Below are positions 16,268 to 24,253 of a DNA stretch of 64,000 bases, piece after piece; position 1 is the stretch's first letter, and each line of letters starts with the position of its first letter. The DNA is from an uncultured Bacteroidia bacterium. GTDB lineage: Bacteria > Bacteroidota > Bacteroidia > Bacteroidales > UBA932. Under the pieces are notes generated by a model. It did not search any database, was not told where the DNA came from, and was given only the letters and a program-made list of their open reading frames with translations. Made by a program: the position numbers and the translations under genes. The stretch lies in the NCBI GenBank assembly GCA_902762435.1, contig CACWOH010000007.1, positions 62,001-126,000 on the forward strand, written 5' to 3'.

Positions 16268-16658
16268 TGCTGTTGTAGGCGACGTTGGTGAGGATCTTCC
16301 CGGTGTTCTTGTCCACGAAGCGGTAGATCGAAATGTCCTTCAGGATCCCGGCCTTGCTCATCATATAGATGTCCGGGAACTGCGCCTTGAGCACGTCGTC
16401 GATTTCGGCCTGGTCGTAATAGTTCTTGACGAACTTGTACTTGATGCCGTACTCCGTGCTGCCGTCCCCGAGCGTCTGCTCCTTGAGGGACTCGATGCTC
16501 ATGACGCCCGCCTCGTAGTAGTCCTTGAGTTCGGGATAGTAGTCGTTGATGATTCCGGAGATCTTCTCTCCGTCGGTGATGGTCTCCTGGCCCGCATAGG
16601 CGGAAGCTGCAAAGAACGATGCGATGACAAGTGCTGCAAGTAAAGAAATCTTTTTCAT
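16206..16658 (-). CDS. Small secreted protein of unknown function
   Basis: A 150-residue protein with a signal peptide (cut near AYAGQ, residue 23) and a soluble acidic domain with many Tyr (for example NDYYPELKDYYEAG). No family is recognised. The start at 16658 (MKKISLLAAL) is chosen because a signal peptide begins there; the upstream frame is Lys/Asn-rich and not coding-like. The last 20 codons (IRTPACRVLF onward) are Arg/Ser-rich and overlap the 3' end of the Nudix gene by 62 nt, so the native stop may have been lost or moved. Probable periplasmic location. Confidence 0.6.
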   Translation of the reverse strand: MKKISLLAALVIASFFAASAYAGQETITDGEKISGIINDYYPELKDYYEAGVMSIESLKEQTLGDGSTEYGIKYKFVKNYYDQAEIDDVLKAQFPDIYMMSKAGILKDISIYRFVDKNTGKILTNVAYNSIRTPACRVLFSSRRSGRSRS

Positions 16659-16752
16659 GATGTTTTTGTTTTTATTTGTTATGTTTCGTTGTTGTCGCTT
16701 TTTGCCATACATATCGCATGTATCGTGCCGGAAATGATTGAAAATCAGTCAT

Positions 16753-16805
16753 TTCGACGAATTCGCCAAAGCCCTCGACGGACGGCCTCGTTTCTTCGAC
16801 GAATT
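16753..16805. repeat. Direct repeat of TTCGACGAATT upstream of ridA
   Basis: TTCGACGAATT occurs at 16753-16763 and 16795-16805, 42 nt apart start to start (four helical turns). The core TTCG-N-CGAA is palindromic, and the second copy sits just upstream of the -7 box at 16809. It may be a pair of operators. Confidence 0.4.
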
Positions 16806-16808
16806 TCG

Positions 16809-16816
16809 TATCTTTG
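16809..16816 (+). promoter_or_regulatory. Bacteroides-type -7 box of ridA
   Basis: TATCTTTG matches TAnnTTTG and lies 17 nt before the ridA start at 16834. Confidence 0.55.
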
Positions 16817-16833
16817 CCTTAAATTCATTGGAT

Positions 16834-17214
16834 ATGAAACCTGTCAGCACAGTCAATGCACCGGCCGCCATCGGCCCGTACAGCCAGGGCGTCGACAGCG
16901 GCGCCGGCCTGGTATTCCTTTCCGGACAACTTCCCATCGATCCCGCCACGGGCGCATTTCCGGAAGGAGGCGTCCGGGAGCAGACGCGCCAGTCGCTGCG
17001 TAACGTGCAGGCCATCCTGGCCGCCGCGGGGCTGAACCTCTCCGACGTCGTGAAGACCACGGTCTTCCTCGCCGACATGGGCGACTTCGCCGCGATGAAC
17101 GAGGTTTACGCGCAGTTCTTCTCCGAGCCCTTCCCGGCCCGCAGCGCCGTGGCCGTGAAGACCCTTCCCAAAGGAGCGCTCGTCGAGATCGAGTGCATTG
17201 CCGCCGGGCGGTAG
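16834..17214 (+). CDS. ridA: RidA family enamine/imine deaminase
   Basis: A 126-residue RidA (YjgF/YER057c) protein, which hydrolyses reactive 2-aminoacrylate-type imines released by PLP enzymes. Landmarks are the N-terminal APAAIGPYSQG, FLSGQLPIDPATG, the helix QSLRNVQAILAAAG, and the C-terminal FPARSAVAVKTLPKGALVEIE block that carries the substrate-binding Arg and Glu. The start at 16834 is the family start; an ATG 96 nt upstream would only add an unrelated segment. It is followed 5 nt later by a MATE exporter gene, with which it is co-transcribed. Confidence 0.9.
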   Translation: MKPVSTVNAPAAIGPYSQGVDSGAGLVFLSGQLPIDPATGAFPEGGVREQTRQSLRNVQAILAAAGLNLSDVVKTTVFLADMGDFAAMNEVYAQFFSEPFPARSAVAVKTLPKGALVEIECIAAGR

Positions 17215-17219
17215 CCGCC

Positions 17220-18569
17220 ATGGGCAGGGACCGGCAGGAGGAGAAGTTCATCCGGATGACCACGCGGCCGGTGGGTGGCCTGGTCACCTCGCTCGCCGTG
17301 CCGTCCATCATCAGCATGCTGGTGACGGGTTTCTACAACCTGGCGGATACCTTCTTCGTCGGGCAGATCAACACCCAGTCCGTCGCCGCGCTCGGCATCG
17401 TTTTCTCCTATATGGCCCTGATCCAGGCCATTGCGTTCTATTTCGGGCAGGGATCGGGGAACTATATCTCTCGCGCGCTGGGGCGCCGCCGCACCGATGA
17501 CGCCGCGGCGATGGCCGCGACGGGCTTCTTTTCCGCCTTCCTCGCCGGCGTGCTGATCGCGCTTTCCGGGTGGCTGCTGACGGATCCGCTGCTGCGCCTG
17601 TTCGGCTCCACCGATACCATTCTTCCCTACGCGCGGGAGTATTTCCGGTACATCCTGCCGGGGACGCCGTTCATCATGTGCTGTTTCACGATGAACAACC
17701 AGATGCGCCAGCAGGGGAATGCCTTGCTGTCCATGGTCGGCATCGCCTCCGGCGCCCTGCTGAACATCGCGCTGGACGCCGCCCTGATCCTCGGACTCGG
17801 GATGGGGATACGCGGCGCCGGCATCGCGACCACCGCCTCGCAGGTATTCAGTTTCTTCGTGATGCTCGCCCTGTGCGGACGGCGCGGCGGCATCCGGATC
17901 CGCTTCCGGAATTTCAAGCCCGCGTGGTCGCGCTATGTCGAGATCAACGCCGGCGGGCTGCCTTCGCTGGCGCGCCAGGGACTGATGAGCCTGGCGGCCA
18001 TCTGCCTGAACCAGCTGGCGTCGGAATACGGCGACGCGAGCGTGGCGGCGTTCTCGGTGGTGACGCGGGTGGCGATGCTGGCGAGCGCCGCGATGATCGG
18101 CTACGGCCAGGGCTTCCAGCCGGTGTGCGGCTTTAATTTCGGGGCGGGGCGCTTCGACCGTGTGCGGGCGGCGTTCCGGCACAGCGTCGTCGTGTCCACG
18201 GTCTATTGCCTGGTGCTGGCCGTGCTGGGCTGGTTGTTCGCGCCCGGAATCGTTCGCGTGTTCCGCAGCGACGACGCCGAAGTCATCCGGATCGGCACGG
18301 AAGTGCTTCGCTATCAGTGCCTTTCCTTCCCGCTGACGGGAATGGTGGTCATGTCCAATATGTACCTGCAGAACATCCGTCGCACCGTGCCCGCCGTAAT
18401 CATGGCGACGGCGCGCCAGGGCCTGTTCTTCATCCCGGCCCTGTTCATCGGACGTGCGCTCTGGGGTTTCCTGGGCGTGGAAATCGCCCAGGCCGTCTCC
18501 GACCTGCTGGCTTTCGCCCTTTCCATCCCGCTGACCCTCACCGCCTTGCGGACGATGGACCGGGGTTAG
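17220..18569 (+). CDS. MATE family multidrug/Na+ efflux transporter
   Basis: A 449-residue inner-membrane protein with about 12 hydrophobic segments in two homologous halves. Characteristic segments are PSIISMLVTGFYNLADTFF (first helix), MALIQAIAFYFGQGSGNYISR, and GYGQGFQPVCGFNFGAGRF in the second half, all typical of DinF/NorM-like MATE proteins. These export cationic drugs or toxins in exchange for Na+ or H+. The ATG at 17220 is preferred over an upstream one inside ridA because it leaves a usual short cytoplasmic N-terminus. Substrate unknown. It ends by overlapping the convergent 121-residue membrane-protein gene by 4 nt. Confidence 0.9.
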   Translation: MGRDRQEEKFIRMTTRPVGGLVTSLAVPSIISMLVTGFYNLADTFFVGQINTQSVAALGIVFSYMALIQAIAFYFGQGSGNYISRALGRRRTDDAAAMAATGFFSAFLAGVLIALSGWLLTDPLLRLFGSTDTILPYAREYFRYILPGTPFIMCCFTMNNQMRQQGNALLSMVGIASGALLNIALDAALILGLGMGIRGAGIATTASQVFSFFVMLALCGRRGGIRIRFRNFKPAWSRYVEINAGGLPSLARQGLMSLAAICLNQLASEYGDASVAAFSVVTRVAMLASAAMIGYGQGFQPVCGFNFGAGRFDRVRAAFRHSVVVSTVYCLVLAVLGWLFAPGIVRVFRSDDAEVIRIGTEVLRYQCLSFPLTGMVVMSNMYLQNIRRTVPAVIMATARQGLFFIPALFIGRALWGFLGVEIAQAVSDLLAFALSIPLTLTALRTMDRG

Positions 18570-18931
18570 ATGCGAGGAAGGAGCGGCGTGCGTCGGCGGG
18601 TGAGCAGGATAGCTGCGAGCACGGTGCCCAGGACGACGGCACCGGCGGCGGCCCAGCGCCAGGGGGCGGGTGCCAGGTCTTCCGGGGACAGGCCGGGCTC
18701 CGGAAGCGTGAGCGGATGGAGGATCAGGAAAGCGGCGAGCGCACCGCCGACCAGCAGCCCGGCGACGAAAACGATGAGGAAGACCCGGCGCGTGCGGCGG
18801 ATCTCGCGGTCGCGGTAGGCCTTGATCTGCTCTACGGCGGCGAGGCGGGCGTTCAGCTCTAGGGTGAACGATGTGGGATCCGCGGGCTTCGGGGCCGTCT
18901 GGCGGAAGAATTCTTTTATCTCGTTTTCCAT
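18566..18931 (-). CDS. Small two-helix membrane protein, possible anti-sigma partner
   Basis: A 121-residue protein with a charged cytosolic N-terminus (about 1-45) and two membrane helices (about 49-71 and 90-110). It overlaps the 3' end of the ECF sigma-factor gene by 16 nt, so the two are translationally coupled. Position and topology suggest a membrane regulator of the sigma factor, but the typical zinc anti-sigma motif HxxxCxxC is absent. No family recognised; the anti-sigma role is inference. Confidence 0.6.
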   Translation of the reverse strand: MENEIKEFFRQTAPKPADPTSFTLELNARLAAVEQIKAYRDREIRRTRRVFLIVFVAGLLVGGALAAFLILHPLTLPEPGLSPEDLAPAPWRWAAAGAVVLGTVLAAILLTRRRTPLLPRI

Positions 18932-19410
18932 TTCTCCAGGTATTCTTTGACGTGCCTGCGGCCGCGGGTCAGGTAGGCCCGAACGCTGCCGGCGGGGATT
19001 TCGAGGATGACGGCGATCTCCTTGACGGACTTGTCTTCCATGTAGAAGAGCAGCAGGGCGGCGCGCTCCTTGTCGGGCAGCCGGCCGATGGCGCGGTGGA
19101 GGTCTTCGTGGCGGAAGCGGCCGTCGGTGGCGTCTGGTCCGGGAACCGTCTGCGCGGCGGGAGCATCCAGCGGGGAGGTTTGTATTTTCCGGCTGCGGAG
19201 CCGGTCGATGAAGCAGTTGTAGGCGATGCGGAAGAGCCAGGTGCTGAAGCGCGCCGCGCCACGGAAGGAGGCCGAGGCGACGTAGGCGTTCATCAGCGCA
19301 TCCTGCGCGATGTCGTCGGCCTCGGCCGGGTCACCGCACAGCGAAAGCAGGAATCTCCTCAGGGACTCCTGCTCGCCCGTGGCCAATCCTATAAACTCTT
19401 CCCGGGTCAA
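18916..19410 (-). CDS. ECF-type RNA polymerase sigma factor
   Basis: A 164-residue sigma-70 family protein. Region 2 covers about 10-75 (DIAQDALMNAYV and ARFSTWLFRIAYNCFIDRLR are the polymerase-binding and -10 recognition helices) and region 4 about 105-160 (IGRLPDKERAALLLFYMEDKSVKEIA, here only named in part, then PAGSVRAYLTRGRRHV as the -35 recognition helix). No region 1 or 3, as expected for the ECF group. It lies 6 nt after a DUF6249-like membrane protein and overlaps a small membrane protein; all three form one operon. The regulon is unknown. Confidence 0.9.
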   Translation of the reverse strand: MTREEFIGLATGEQESLRRFLLSLCGDPAEADDIAQDALMNAYVASASFRGAARFSTWLFRIAYNCFIDRLRSRKIQTSPLDAPAAQTVPGPDATDGRFRHEDLHRAIGRLPDKERAALLLFYMEDKSVKEIAVILEIPAGSVRAYLTRGRRHVKEYLEKWKTR

Positions 19411-19416
19411 AGTGCC

Positions 19417-19947
19417 TTATTCTTCGGGCTTCTCCGCATCCAGTTCCGCGAGTTCCTTCGCCCAGGTCTTTTTGCCGATGGCATACACGATGAAGAAGGC
19501 GATGCCGACGGCCAGCAGGATGGCGCAGGGCAGGATGGCAACCGTGGCGCCGCCCGGTTCGTCATTCCAAAAGTTCTGGCTCGTGAATACGATGGTGAGC
19601 ACGATTCCCGCGAGCAGGCCGATCGCCGATGTGACGCAGGCAGCGGTCAGGTAGCCCATCAGTTTGTCTTTGACGGTCTTCTCCTTGCAGCCGGCCTTGG
19701 CGGCGCTCTCGAAGAAAGCCGGGTCCAGCTGCGCGCCGTTCTCGATGGCCTTCATCATCACTTCCGTCTTCTTGTCGATCTCGTGGCGGCGGGTGCGCAG
19801 CGCCAGGGTGATCACGATGATCGGCAGGATAACGCAGATGCCGATCGGAATCAGAGCTTGAAAGAAATGGTTGAAGATACGGGCCACGGCATCCCAGGCG
19901 GCCGACCCGCCATACGTCGTCAACAACATCATCAAAGGGTTCATCAT
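19417..19947 (-). CDS. Membrane protein, DUF6249-like
   Basis: A 176-residue protein with three or four hydrophobic helices: about 26-48 (FFQALIPIGICVILPIIVIT in part), 98-122 and 136-158, with a Lys/Glu-rich cytosolic loop between the first and second. It resembles small Bacteroidota membrane proteins annotated DUF6249 that accompany ECF sigma factors. It is the first gene of the sigma-factor operon (6 nt before it). Either of two adjacent ATG codons may be the start. Its function is not known; a role in regulating the sigma factor is plausible from order only. Confidence 0.65.
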   Translation of the reverse strand: MMNPLMMLLTTYGGSAAWDAVARIFNHFFQALIPIGICVILPIIVITLALRTRRHEIDKKTEVMMKAIENGAQLDPAFFESAAKAGCKEKTVKDKLMGYLTAACVTSAIGLLAGIVLTIVFTSQNFWNDEPGGATVAILPCAILLAVGIAFFIVYAIGKKTWAKELAELDAEKPEE

Positions 19948-20254
19948 AACTAATACATTTTTGATTCAACTCACCCGTTAGACGGAACCCCGCCCCGAAA
20001 GGCTACAACAATTTTCACTTTTGGGGGAAGGTCGGTTTTAATGGCCGATACCTTCCCCACCAAATCGCCCCAGGAATGTGCTCAGTGGCCATTTCCCCGG
20101 GGAAGGTCCCCGGCCTGAAAACCGACCTTCCCCACTTCCGCCCCTTGCCCGGGTCGCTCTCGGCCAGGTAATATGCCACCGGGTGGCGTGCGGGGGCGTA
20201 GGGACTGCAGACGCAGTGAAGGCGGAGGCTGGCTGCCGCGGAACGGAGTCTAAA
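19948..20254. other. 307-nt intergenic region with no gene
   Basis: No coding frame with credible composition and no RNA gene was found. The left half contains the palindromic repeat cluster at 20021-20133; the right half (20134-20254) is G+C-rich and shows only a short palindrome CCACCGGGTGG near 20178. Confidence 0.6.
20021..20133. repeat. Cluster of inverted repeats with core GGGGAAGGT (REP/BIME-like)
   Basis: Four copies of the core occur in alternating orientation: GGGGAAGGT at 20024-20032, ACCTTCCCC at 20050-20058, GGGGAAGGTC at 20099-20108 and GACCTTCCCC at 20124-20133. They form two local hairpins, and a longer perfect 16-bp inverted repeat joins 20024-20039 with 20118-20133. The same TTTGGGGGAAGGT string recurs at 45938-45950. 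Confidence 0.7.
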
Positions 20255-21286
20255 CTATCGAACTTTGCTATCGCAATACCAGCAGCGGGTGATCCCGTTC
20301 TCGGCGAGGCGGAAGCGGGGCTCGTGCTTCTCGTTGTTGCAGATGCACTTGGCGTTGGTGCAGTGCAGGTCGTCCTTCCACTCCATCAGGCTGATGATCA
20401 GCGCCATACGGACGAGTTTCCCGTTTTCCACCTGGCGGAAATACGCTGCCCGCGGATCTTCGTCCACCTCCGTGAGGATCTCGTTCACGCGCGGCAGCGG
20501 GTGCAGCACCGCCATTTTCTCCTTGGCCAGCGCCATACGCCGGGCGTCCAGCACGAAACTGTCCTTCACGCGGTCGAACTCGTCCTCGTCCAGGAAGCGC
20601 TCCTTCTGCACGCGCGTCATATAAAGGACGTCCAGTTCGGGGATCGCCTCGTCCAGGCTGTCGGTCTCGCGGTAGGCCACGCCCATCTTCTCGCAGACGT
20701 CCTGCTTGATGTAGTCCGGCAGGCGCAGCTCGTCCGGCGCGATCAGCACCACCTTGATGCCGTGGTAGCGCGACAGCGCCTTGATCAGCGAATGCACCGT
20801 GCGGCCGAAGCGGAGGTCGCCGCAGAAGCCGATGGTGATGTCGTCGATGCGGCCGAGTTCGCGCTTGATGGTCAGCAGGTCTGTCAGCGTCTGCGTGGGA
20901 TGGCTGTGCGAGCCGTCGCCGGCGTTGATGATCGGCACGCTGGACACCTCGGAAGCCACCAGCGGGGCGCCCTCGATGGGGTGGCGCATCGCGATGATGT
21001 CCGCGAAGCAGCCCACCACGCGCACGGTGTCCTGCACCGTCTCGCCCTTGGCCGCGGACGAGTTCTGGGGATTGGAGAAGCCGAGGACCTGGCCGCCCAG
21101 CTCCATCATCGCGGCGGTGAAACTCAGGCGCGTACGCGTGCTCGGTTCATAGAAGAGCGTCGCGAGCTTCTTGTGGGCCATGCTGCCCTGGTAGCGCTCG
21201 CGGTGCGCGATAATGTCTTCGGCGAGGGCGACGATTTCGTCGATTTCCTTCTTGGTGAGGTCGGTGGGGTCGATGAGGTGTTTCAT
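20255..21286 (-). CDS. pyrB: Aspartate carbamoyltransferase with appended PyrI-type zinc-finger tail
   Basis: A 343-residue ATCase: residues 1 to about 304 are the catalytic chain, with the carbamoyl-phosphate loop STRTR (49-53), GDGSHSHPTQTL (about 124-135) and HPLPR in place. It commits carbamoyl phosphate and aspartate to pyrimidine synthesis. The last 39 residues are extra and contain Cys309-x4-Cys314-x20-Cys335-x2-Cys338 with NxxCI and CxYC contexts, closely matching the zinc domain of the regulatory chain PyrI (C-x4-C-x23-C-x2-C). No pyrI gene or nucleotide-binding regulatory domain is present nearby. It overlaps pyrE by 4 nt and is the last gene of the operon. Confidence 0.92.
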   Translation of the reverse strand: MKHLIDPTDLTKKEIDEIVALAEDIIAHRERYQGSMAHKKLATLFYEPSTRTRLSFTAAMMELGGQVLGFSNPQNSSAAKGETVQDTVRVVGCFADIIAMRHPIEGAPLVASEVSSVPIINAGDGSHSHPTQTLTDLLTIKRELGRIDDITIGFCGDLRFGRTVHSLIKALSRYHGIKVVLIAPDELRLPDYIKQDVCEKMGVAYRETDSLDEAIPELDVLYMTRVQKERFLDEDEFDRVKDSFVLDARRMALAKEKMAVLHPLPRVNEILTEVDEDPRAAYFRQVENGKLVRMALIISLMEWKDDLHCTNAKCICNNEKHEPRFRLAENGITRCWYCDSKVR

Positions 21287-21891
21287 AATGCGTTGCGGAA
21301 TTGCAGGATCTGTTCTTTCTGGGCGGGGGTGATATACTTTTCTTCCACGGCCACGTCCACGAGGGTGTCGAGGTTGCTGAGGGAATGGTTGACCACGCCG
21401 GCGGCGGCGAGCCGGTCCAGACCCTTGCGGATGCCGTAGGTAAAGATGCTCACGATGCCGAGCACCTCGGCGCCCGCCTCGCGCAGCGCGTTCACCACGT
21501 CGATCACGCTGCCGCCCGTGGAGATGAGGTCCTCGACCACGACGACTTTCGTGCCCGGGTCCAGCCGGCCCTCGATGCGGTTCGTGCGGCCGTGGCTCTT
21601 GGCTTCACCGCGCACGTAACCCATCGGCAGGCCCAGCAGGGTGGCCGTGATGGCGGCGTGGGCGATGCCGGCGGTGGAAGTGCCCATCAGGGCTTCACAC
21701 TGCGGAAAGTGCTCCCGCACCAGGGCGGCGAGCCCGGCTTCGACCTGCTCCCGCACGGCGGGGGCGGACAGGGTGAGGCGGTTATCGCAGTAGATGGGGC
21801 TCTGGATGCCGCTGGCCCAGGTGAACGGCTCCTCCGGACGGAGGAACACGGCCCCGATCGAGAGGAGTTCTTTGGCAATCTGTCTTTGCAT
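21283..21891 (-). CDS. pyrE: Orotate phosphoribosyltransferase
   Basis: A 202-residue PyrE converting orotate and PRPP to OMP. The PRPP-binding motif VVVVEDLISTGGS is at about 115-127, the flexible catalytic loop is near GEAKSHGR (about 94-101), and the orotate-binding region is in FTWASGIQSPIYCDNR (23-38). Length and motifs are typical. It starts 3 nt after the pyrF stop and overlaps pyrB by 4 nt, so UMP synthesis genes are tightly coupled. Confidence 0.95.
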   Translation of the reverse strand: MQRQIAKELLSIGAVFLRPEEPFTWASGIQSPIYCDNRLTLSAPAVREQVEAGLAALVREHFPQCEALMGTSTAGIAHAAITATLLGLPMGYVRGEAKSHGRTNRIEGRLDPGTKVVVVEDLISTGGSVIDVVNALREAGAEVLGIVSIFTYGIRKGLDRLAAAGVVNHSLSNLDTLVDVAVEEKYITPAQKEQILQFRNAL

Positions 21892-21894
21892 ATC

Positions 21895-22599
21895 TTATTG
21901 ATTCAGAAATTCTTTCAGGCAACGCTCATAGGCGGCGACGGGGTCGGGGGCGGCGGTGACGGGACGCCCCACCACGATGTAGTCGGAGCCGATCTCGCGG
22001 GCGCGGGCGGGGGTGGTGATGCGCACCTGGTCGTCCTTTGCTGCGTCCGCGAAGCGGATGCCCGGGGTGACGGTGAGGAAGTCCGCCCCGCAGGCGTCCT
22101 TGACCATCGCGGCCTCCAGCGGCGAGCACACGACGCCGTCCAGGCCCGCTTCGCGCGCGTTTTGCGCATATTTGACGATGGTCTCACCCATGCCGGCGCC
22201 GATCAGCAGTTCCTTCTGCATCCGTTCTTCGCTGGTGGAAGTCAGCTGGGTGACGGCGATCAGCAGGGGGCGCGACCCGTCTTCCCGGGTGAGCCCTTCC
22301 AGCGCGGCTCGCATCATCTCGACGGTGCCGGCGGCGTGCACGTTGCACATCTGCACATCCAGCCCGGACAGCACGCGCATCGCTTTCTTCACGGTGTTGG
22401 GGATGTCGTGGAGCTTGAGGTCGAGGAAGACCGGATGCCCGCGGCGGCGGAGTTCCCGGACGATGTCGGGCCCTTCGGCGTAGAAGAGTTCCATCCCGAT
22501 TTTGACGAAGGGCTTGCGCCGCCCTTCAAAGGAGTCCAGGAATTCCAGGGTCTGCTGCCTGCTTGCGAAATCGCAGGCGATGATGACGTCTTTTGGCAT
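21895..22599 (-). CDS. pyrF: Orotidine 5'-phosphate decarboxylase
   Basis: A 234-residue PyrF, decarboxylating OMP to UMP. The active-site motif [12 protein letters not shown] (about 57-68) supplies the Asp-Lys-Asp charge network, TPGIRF (about 181-186) binds phosphate, and IVVGRPVT (about 207-214) closes the phosphate site. The ATG at 22599 is the family start; the frame runs open far upstream across pyrD but that translation is Arg/Pro-rich noise. It begins 2 nt after pyrD and ends 3 nt before pyrE. Confidence 0.95.
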   Translation of the reverse strand: MPKDVIIACDFASRQQTLEFLDSFEGRRKPFVKIGMELFYAEGPDIVRELRRRGHPVFLDLKLHDIPNTVKKAMRVLSGLDVQMCNVHAAGTVEMMRAALEGLTREDGSRPLLIAVTQLTSTSEERMQKELLIGAGMGETIVKYAQNAREAGLDGVVCSPLEAAMVKDACGADFLTVTPGIRFADAAKDDQVRITTPARAREIGSDYIVVGRPVTAAPDPVAAYERCLKEFLNQ

Positions 22600-22601
22600 A
22601 G

Positions 22602-23519
22602 CTATGCGGTACCGATTATTTCTTGTAAAGTATTGATTCCGAGTGAATCCATCAGGCCAGGCAGGGCCTCCAGGATCTCCGGGCAGGCCTGCGGGTTGCG
22701 CAGGTTCTCCGCGCCCACCTGCACGGCCGTGGCGCCGGCCATCATCATCTCGACCACGTCTTCCGCGCGGGCCACGCCGCCGCAGCCCATCACCGGGATG
22801 GCGCAGGCGTGTGCGACCTGGTACACCATCCGCAGGGCCACCGGGAAGACCGCCGGGCCGGAGAAGCCGCCCATCTTGTTGGCGATCACGGGCTTGCGCC
22901 TGCGGATGTCGATGCGCATGCCCAGCAGGGTGTTGATGAGCGTGAGGCCGTCGGCGCCGGCGTCTTCGCAGGCCCGGGCCACGGAAACGATGTCCGTGAC
23001 GTTGGGGCTGAGCTTGATGAACACCGGTTTTTCCTTCACGACGGCCCGGACGGCGGCGGTCACCGCGGCGGCCGCGCCGGGGTCCGTGCCGAAAGCCATC
23101 CCGCCGTTGTGCACGTTGGGGCAGGAGATGTTCACCTCCAGGATGTCGATGTCCGGGCAGGCGTCGGCGAGGGCGCAGTTGTGGGCGTATTCCCCGACGG
23201 AAAACCCGCTGATGTTGGCGATGATGCAGCCGTCGTAGATCTTCCGCAGGGCCGGTGCCTTCTCGTGCACAAGGACGTCGATGCCGGGGTTCTGGAGCCC
23301 TACGGAATTGATCATCCCGGCGTTGCATTCGGCGATGCGCGGGGTGGGGTTGCCCGCCCGCGCTTCCCGGGTGGTCCCTTTCAGGGAGATGCCGCCCAGC
23401 ACGCCCAGGTCCACGCTGCCGGCCAGTTCCAGCCCGAAGCCGAAGGTTCCGCTGGCGGGAATGACCGGGTTCTTCAGGCGGATGCCGCAGAGGTTGACGG
23501 ATAAGTCTTTGGCTACCAT
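22602..23519 (-). CDS. pyrD: Dihydroorotate dehydrogenase B, catalytic subunit
   Basis: A 305-residue class 1B PyrD that oxidises dihydroorotate to orotate with FMN. Landmarks are [15 protein letters not shown] near the N-terminus, the NISCPN motif with the class 1 catalytic Cys (near 130-135), [11 protein letters not shown], and the FMN phosphate site [10 protein letters not shown] near 240. Class 1B enzymes pair with PyrK to pass electrons to NAD+. The start overlaps the pyrK stop by 7 nt, consistent with a PyrD-PyrK complex. Confidence 0.95.
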   Translation of the reverse strand: MVAKDLSVNLCGIRLKNPVIPASGTFGFGLELAGSVDLGVLGGISLKGTTREARAGNPTPRIAECNAGMINSVGLQNPGIDVLVHEKAPALRKIYDGCIIANISGFSVGEYAHNCALADACPDIDILEVNISCPNVHNGGMAFGTDPGAAAAVTAAVRAVVKEKPVFIKLSPNVTDIVSVARACEDAGADGLTLINTLLGMRIDIRRRKPVIANKMGGFSGPAVFPVALRMVYQVAHACAIPVMGCGGVARAEDVVEMMMAGATAVQVGAENLRNPQACPEILEALPGLMDSLGINTLQEIIGTA

Positions 23520-24250
23520 AGTACTTCCTTCTTGTCGAAAACGGGCCCGTCGGCACAGACGCGCCGGGGGCCGGAGGCGGTGATGACGGTGCAGCCGTAG
23601 CAGAAACCGGCCCCGCAGCCCATCCGTTCTTCCAGGCTGACGTCGCCGGGGGCTTCCAGCGCCAGGCAGACGGCCTTCATCATCGGCAGCGGGCCGCAGG
23701 TGTAGAAGCGGTCGTATTCCGGCTTCCCGGCCGCGATGGCGTCGGTCACGAAGCCCTTCGTGCCCGCGGAGCCGTCCAGCGTGGCGATGTGCACCGGGAC
23801 GCCGAGGGCGCGCAGTTCATCGGCGAGGCAGATCTCGTCGGCCTTGTTGAAGCCGAGCACGGCGGTGGCTCCTTTCCCGAGCGCAAGCAGCTCTTTGGCA
23901 AGCAGATAGAGCGGTGCGGCGCCCAGGCCGCCGCCGATCAGCAGGGCATTATCCCGGCATTTCTCCGGGCGGAAACCGCTTCCCAAGGGAAGCAGCAGTT
24001 CCAGTTCCGCACCGGACTGCATCCCGGCCATCAGGCGGGTGCCTTCGCCGACCACTTTATAGTAGAGCACGAGGCCGTCCGGCAGGACGTCGCTGACCGA
24101 GATGGGCCGGCGCAGGTAGAAGCCCGGCAGGGCGATGTCCACGAACTGTCCGCTGCGCATGACCACCGGTCCGCCGGTCCTGAGAACCAGGCGGAACGTG
24201 TCCCGTGCCACCGGGTCGTTGCTCTCGATATGGAAGATTCGTTTCTGCAT
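23513..24250 (-). CDS. pyrK: Dihydroorotate dehydrogenase B, electron-transfer subunit
   Basis: A 245-residue ferredoxin-reductase-like subunit. FAD-binding residues lie in RRPISVSD (near 53-60), the NAD-binding domain begins at [16 protein letters not shown] (about 109-124), and the [2Fe-2S] cluster ligands are Cys212, Cys217, Cys220 and Cys232 in the typical C-x4-C-x2-C-x11-C order. It passes electrons from PyrD to NAD+. It starts 3 nt after pyrC and overlaps pyrD. Confidence 0.94.
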   Translation of the reverse strand: MQKRIFHIESNDPVARDTFRLVLRTGGPVVMRSGQFVDIALPGFYLRRPISVSDVLPDGLVLYYKVVGEGTRLMAGMQSGAELELLLPLGSGFRPEKCRDNALLIGGGLGAAPLYLLAKELLALGKGATAVLGFNKADEICLADELRALGVPVHIATLDGSAGTKGFVTDAIAAGKPEYDRFYTCGPLPMMKAVCLALEAPGDVSLEERMGCGAGFCYGCTVITASGPRRVCADGPVFDKKEVLW

Positions 24251-24253
24251 AGG

